Assembly (NCBI GenBank): GCA_001662425.1
Contig: BDDC01000935.1
Span: forward strand, 8,859 to 28,211
Source: Chlamydomonas sphaeroides
Taxonomy: Eukaryota; Chlorophyta; Chlorophyceae; Chlamydomonadales; Chlamydomonadaceae
Reading direction: 5' to 3'
Length of the DNA: 19,353 nt
The notes below the pieces were generated by a model. The model was given only the letters and a program-made list of their open reading frames with translations. It was not told where the DNA came from and did no database searches. The position numbers and the translations under genes are program-made. Below are positions 17,401 to 19,353 of the stretch, one piece after another. Each line of letters begins with the position of its first letter. Positions within the stretch are counted from its first letter, which is position 1.

Positions 17401-19166
17401 TCGATCACAACACGGACACGGGACCGCGCTCCGCCCACCAGCGCCACTGCGCCTGCCTCCAGCCCTCGTAGGCCCCCAGCGGCGCTGCCAGATGGCAGCA
17501 CAGCGGTTGCCCTCTGGACCAGGCAGCCCGACATGGCGATCCAGGCGTCCGCTGCGTCTGGCGCCACGCTGAGGAGCAGGCAGCCGAACCCCGCGGCGCC
17601 TGTGACGTTGAGGCACGTGACATCGCGCACCGCCACTCGTTTGGCGCCGTGCAACGCTACGGCACCGAAGGCGCTGCCCGCTGCGGTGTCAGGCAGCGGC
17701 GCCAGGTGCCGGAGTGAAACGTTGCTCAGCTCCACCGCTTCGCAGGACCTAGGGTAGGTCAGGGCACGGGAAGGGGCGGCGGAGGTATCCGTCATATGCG
17801 TGCAGCTGTGCTTGCCCCAATGTCTGACTCGGTCTGACATGACTCAGTCAGATCAGAGAGGTCTATCTTGGCCACGTCCAGGCTGCGTGACGCGCTCCCA
17901 CAGCCCACCCACCGACACTCAATCAGCGCTCCCTCTGACGACAGTGGCCAGCCGTCGATCGTCGAGTCGACCAGGCTCAGGAGGGTCATTCCCACGAATG
18001 CCAACCCCATGTGGCCGCCGCCCTCGACAGTGATATTTACACCCGTGTGGCTGAGGACGGCCGCCATCGTAGAGCTGACAACAACGGTGGGGGCGGCCGG
18101 CCCAGAGCAGTTGAGGAAGGCTGCGTAGAGCAGGCCCCCTGTGGGCTGTGCAGCTGCCGACAGGGACAGGCTGCAGACGGCTGCTGCCTCACTGTCACTG
18201 CCAAGCGGCTGCAGAGGAGGCTGGGGCATCCCAGGAGGTGGTCTAGGGGCGGACGGAGACGGAGACGGTGGCGGCCGTCTAGACGCTCGGGGCGGCGGTG
18301 AGCTGGGCTCTGGTGTGGCGGCTGAGAGGCCTGGGCAGCCTGCGGCGGGAGGGACGAAGGAGTAAGCGATCAGAGTGAAATGAGGCATGCGGCTTGCTGA
18401 TGCTTGCTGAACATGGACCACCCCTCACTTGCTGCCAAGCGCAGCCCCCGCGCCCCGCCTGCTGGCAGCTCCTGGCCTCACCCCAGGTGTCCCTGGACGT
18501 GGCGTCGTAGAAGGTGAGGGCCGTCTGGCCGCCAGCCATCTCTGGTGAGGAGGCGGGCAGCGAGGCCACGGTCCACACCGAGTCGCCCTCGACCCGCTGC
18601 AGCTGCAGCGATGCCACGTCGCTGGGGTGCGTCACGGGCTGCTGAAGCTGCACGTAGAGGCGCAGCGGGGCGCCGAAGCGGGGGTGGGAGACGGGGAAGC
18701 GCAGAAGGCTGGGGAAGGAAACGCGGCCATCTGTAAACAGGTAGGTGATCTGGTATGTAGCGCTGATGCCCGAGGCGTTTGCCAATGTCGTCTCGGTTGC
18801 TACGAGCTCGGGTAACAGCGACGGCACATAGCCCCCTGTGATGCCCAGTGCTGCAAGCTTCCAGCGCCACCCGACAATGACGGGCCCAGAGAGCGTGAGC
18901 GTGTGGGAGTCTGAGTCAAAGGTGCCGCCGCTGCAGGCAGGACCGCCGGGATCAATAATGGGGTCAACGGACAGATGGACGGTACCTTGCTCGTCACGGG
19001 CGGCTGCAGCCGCGGCGGCTAGCTGAGGGTGGCATGAGTGGCCAGAAGGGGGCTAGCTGCCAGCATCGACGCCGGCAATCAACTTACAGATCCAGGAACC
19101 GGTAGGTGGGGCTGTTGTCGGTCGTCTGCAGGTGGTCCAGCCACAAGCCGGGGACCCAGCTGGGCG
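6093..19166 (-). CDS. Giant Pmp-repeat beta-helix surface protein with polytopic membrane C-terminus (5' end outside window)
   Basis: The gene is read right to left. Thirty exons, listed in the domain entries below, join in frame from 19022 to a TGA at 6093-6095 and give 2,850 residues; a further exon at 19088-19166 is probable. Almost every intron has a standard donor and acceptor, and residues flanking junctions form coherent motifs. Domain order is a beta-rich head, Ser/Pro hinge, Pmp-type beta-helix, serine run, beta-sandwich-like segment, Cys-rich stalk, 7-9 membrane segments and a basic cytoplasmic tail. Chlamydial Pmp proteins use FxxN and GGA[I/L/V] repeats for adhesion, and chlorophyte genomes carry proteins annotated as Pmp-like. 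The membrane tail here is not an autotransporter barrel, so this is a eukaryotic surface protein. A role in adhesion, sensing or recognition is inference. Start codon and signal peptide lie outside the window. Confidence 0.85.
6315..6889 (-). other. Longest resolved intron of the giant gene (575 bases)
   Basis: It has donor CAG|GTGAAG and acceptor TGGCGCCTAACACAG. It separates YFSDSGTSNALGAFTQ from the last membrane-helix exon (NAIGALIITLNVTL). No supported exon or gene is seen inside it. It contains an 18-base perfect palindrome at 6647-6664. Confidence 0.7.
9167..9187 (-). CDS. 21-base microexon of the giant gene
   Basis: The exon encodes VLIVHLQ between GTCCTC and CTGCAG. It follows acceptor CTGCCGCCCCAG and is followed by donor GTGTGT, and is exactly seven codons in phase 0. 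It links SDILK of the previous exon to YYAIIMRLPIPYP of the next, giving an unbroken membrane-proximal segment. Skipping it would keep the frame but remove seven residues. Confidence 0.8.
9752..10308 (-). other. Giant protein: Cys-rich stalk (exons 10269-10308, 9752-10156)
   Basis: Residues about 2134-2282. A 40-base exon encodes GFWHSGPDVALLHR and completes a PEPGFWHS...RCPQAPAC motif across two introns, which supports both junctions. The next exon begins CPQAPACGDPIDDDRWQ, passes through a low-complexity Ser/Gly stretch, and ends with an EGF-like element, QCGSGYTGNLCAACLPDHYI then FECN, immediately before the first membrane helix. Acceptors are CCTTTGCTTGCAG and CTCACCCCAG. This is probably a membrane-proximal disulphide-bonded stalk outside the cell. 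Confidence 0.8.
10309..10407 (-). other. GC-AG intron
   Basis: The preceding exon ends CCAG and the intron begins GCAAGA and ends CCTTTGCTTGCAG. Using the GC donor joins P-E-P-G to F-W-H-S in phase 1 and restores a PEPGFWHS motif. The nearby GT (AAGAG|GTCGAA) would give the wrong phase for the next exon. Confidence 0.75.
10408..11036 (-). other. Giant protein: beta-sandwich-like segment and first Cys-rich motif (10789-11036, 10408-10714)
   Basis: Residues about 1949-2133. The first exon (RDTLPWRVTVAVTPLV, then SLSVAVNNGVAHWP and LRGWTGHYTLTFTAHTE) has the alternating hydrophobic pattern and WTGHYTLTF strand of an Ig-like or filamin-like beta-sandwich. The second begins VEPLIVAARVVPCRVGDALD and moves into a Cys-rich motif, WVECSECPRGRFTLW, then GCLSCPNYATCPGG. 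CxxC spacing of this kind resembles GCC/EGF-type extracellular stalk modules. The 74-base intron 10715-10788 has good borders (AGG|GTGAGC; CTGGCCGCAG|G). The 3' end of the second exon uses a GC donor. Confidence 0.75.
11085..11112. repeat. (ACCAC)n pentanucleotide repeat in an intron of the giant gene
   Basis: Five or so copies of CACAC/ACCAC lie within the 104-base intron 11037-11140. Confidence 0.8.
11141..11873 (-). other. Giant protein: linker exons with long serine homopolymer (11718-11873, 11141-11615)
   Basis: Residues about 1739-1948. The first exon follows acceptor CTCTGCCGCAG, reads QPGDLTRPMCIPCC and later LSPGDVQWLEAAGELLGQG, and ends at CAG|GTATCT. The second starts AIPVWMRDFTLSALWASCES, contains several cysteines (CASLAAELRHAC), then a run of about 23 serines, then a beta-rich stretch (ATLQLRPGAPFSLSVRLYNA) leading into the next module. 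The serine run separates the beta-helix from the membrane-proximal modules and is probably a flexible spacer. The donor at 11140 (CGAG|GTGCGG) is weak in sequence but fits the phase exactly. Confidence 0.75.
11386..11454 (-). repeat. (CAG/CTG)23 trinucleotide repeat inside a coding exon
   Basis: The plus strand shows 69 bases of uninterrupted CTG, i.e. CAG on the coding strand. It is read as AGC codons, giving polyserine in the giant protein. The other two minus frames would give polyGln and polyAla, and plus frames give polyLeu, so long artefact ORFs cover this area. A pure run of this length is expected to vary in length between strains without breaking the frame. Confidence 0.97.
11938..17748 (-). 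other. Giant protein: Pmp-type right-handed beta-helix domain
   Basis: Exons: 17356-17748, 17057-17286, 16559-16857, 16059-16503, 15342-15685, 15079-15229, 14695-14958, 14260-14540, 13954-14121, 13706-13840, 13125-13593, 11938-13004. They encode residues about 324-1738. I count nearly 40 copies of a unit with a strand, an N-x-x-A turn and a GG[A/G/F/V] turn. Examples are CTFAENEGPQGGAM, VLRGNTARLSGGAVFV, AFTGNSARLRGGAV, SFHGNTAQLECGGAMF, EFRSNHAWTSGGAVFV and ALEGNTALRDGGGAYV. This matches the FxxN / GGA[I/L/V] repeats of chlamydial Pmp proteins, although the Phe is often replaced (SISGN, RVAGN). Such repeats fold as a right-handed parallel beta-helix. The domain is almost certainly extracellular. 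The least certain borders are the 55-base intron 16504-16558 and the 69-base intron 17287-17355. Confidence 0.85.
17913..19022 (-). other. Giant protein: beta-rich head and Ser/Pro hinge (exons 18482-19022, 17913-18339)
   Basis: These two exons give residues 1-323 of the resolved model. Residues 1-180 are rich in alternating beta-strand patterns (HTLTLSGPVIVGWRW, APLRLYVQLQQPV, SVWTVASLP), with no domain I can name. The intron 18340-18481 splits a glycine codon (TGG G|GC TGC) with acceptor CCCGCCGCAG. Residues about 187-215 are a Pro/Ser run (SPPPRASRRPPPSPSPS), like the hydroxyproline-rich modules of volvocine wall and pherophorin proteins, probably an extended, possibly O-glycosylated spacer. 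A beta-helix-like stretch follows (TGVNITVEGGGHMGLAFVG). The donor at 17912 (CG|GTGGGT) is chosen because it gives the matching phase; the frame stays open beyond it, so this border is less sure than the others. Confidence 0.7.
19088..19166 (-). CDS. Probable upstream exon of the giant gene
   Basis: A strong acceptor (CCTCCTCCCACAG) at 19167-19179 precedes an open stretch reading PSWVPGLWLDHLQTTD and then YRFLDL. It ends at a near-consensus donor, GTAAGT (19082-19087). The composition is protein-like and rich in aromatic residues. In this frame the exon ends two bases into a codon, whereas the best acceptor for the next exon (19022) needs a codon boundary. Either the frame, one splice site, or a small unseen exon is wrong. 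I believe the exon but not the join. Confidence 0.5.
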
Positions 19167-19312
19167 CTGTGGGAGGAGGGAACGCCGACCGAAGCAAAAA
19201 AACGGAAGCACCGTACGCCGGCCGAGGTTGCGACAACAAAACGCGTAACACTATAAAAGAGCCAGTGCACATTCGGCGGGTGTATGTCTGGCGCTGCGCG
19301 GGGCCCTGCTGC

Positions 19313-19353
19313 CTACCCACCCACCCACCCACCCACCCACCCACCCACCCACC
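19313..19353. repeat. (CCCA)n microsatellite at the right edge
   Basis: About nine to ten CCCA/CACC units run to the end of the window, probably inside an intron of the giant gene. The tract may continue beyond the window or have limited the assembly. Confidence 0.9.

Noticed and set aside
6093..19353. A bacterial origin (chlamydial Pmp gene or contaminant)
   Set aside because: The gene has at least 29 spliceosomal introns and a eukaryotic-type multi-helix membrane tail, so it is a nuclear gene even if the repeat type is shared with bacteria.

Overview
The window looks like nuclear DNA of a green alga, probably Chlorophyceae and perhaps a volvocine or Chlamydomonas-like species. This rests on the very high GC content, many short introns with GT/GC...AG borders, CAG/CTG runs inside exons, Ser/Pro wall-protein-like stretches, and TGTAA motifs (the usual chlorophycean poly(A) signal) downstream of both gene models. 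The species cannot be named from the sequence alone. All supported genes lie on the minus strand. No tRNA, rRNA, CRISPR array or recognisable transposon was seen.

Right two thirds (6093 to at least 19166): one giant gene, read right to left and entering from beyond the right edge. I resolved 30 consecutive exons by hand (19022 down to 6093). Their reading frame closes at all 29 junctions and gives 2,850 residues to a TGA stop. One more upstream exon (19088-19166) is likely, but its phase does not join cleanly. The protein has a beta-rich N-terminal part, a Ser/Pro-rich hinge, a long right-handed beta-helix built from nearly 40 polymorphic-outer-membrane-protein (Pmp)-type repeats (N-x-x-A...GG[A/G/F/V]), a pure (CAG)23 run coding for serine, a beta-sandwich-like segment, a Cys-rich EGF/GCC-like stalk, and a C-terminal region of about 7-9 membrane segments with a basic tail. 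It looks like a large cell-surface receptor or adhesin with a polytopic membrane anchor.

Middle (3585-6092): no supported exon. It holds the 3' UTR of the giant gene (candidate poly(A) motif near 4842) and the upstream region of the next gene.

Left (1238-3584): a seven-exon gene for a 274-residue protein with a basic, targeting-peptide-like N-terminus, a charged helical or coiled-coil segment carrying a duplicated seven-residue unit, a conserved-looking TYRYYERITITGG segment and two hydrophobic helices at the C-terminus. Its function is unknown; an organelle membrane protein is likely. Its 3' UTR probably runs to about 470. The extreme left edge (1-231) has an open minus-strand frame with protein-like composition that may be an exon of a third gene.
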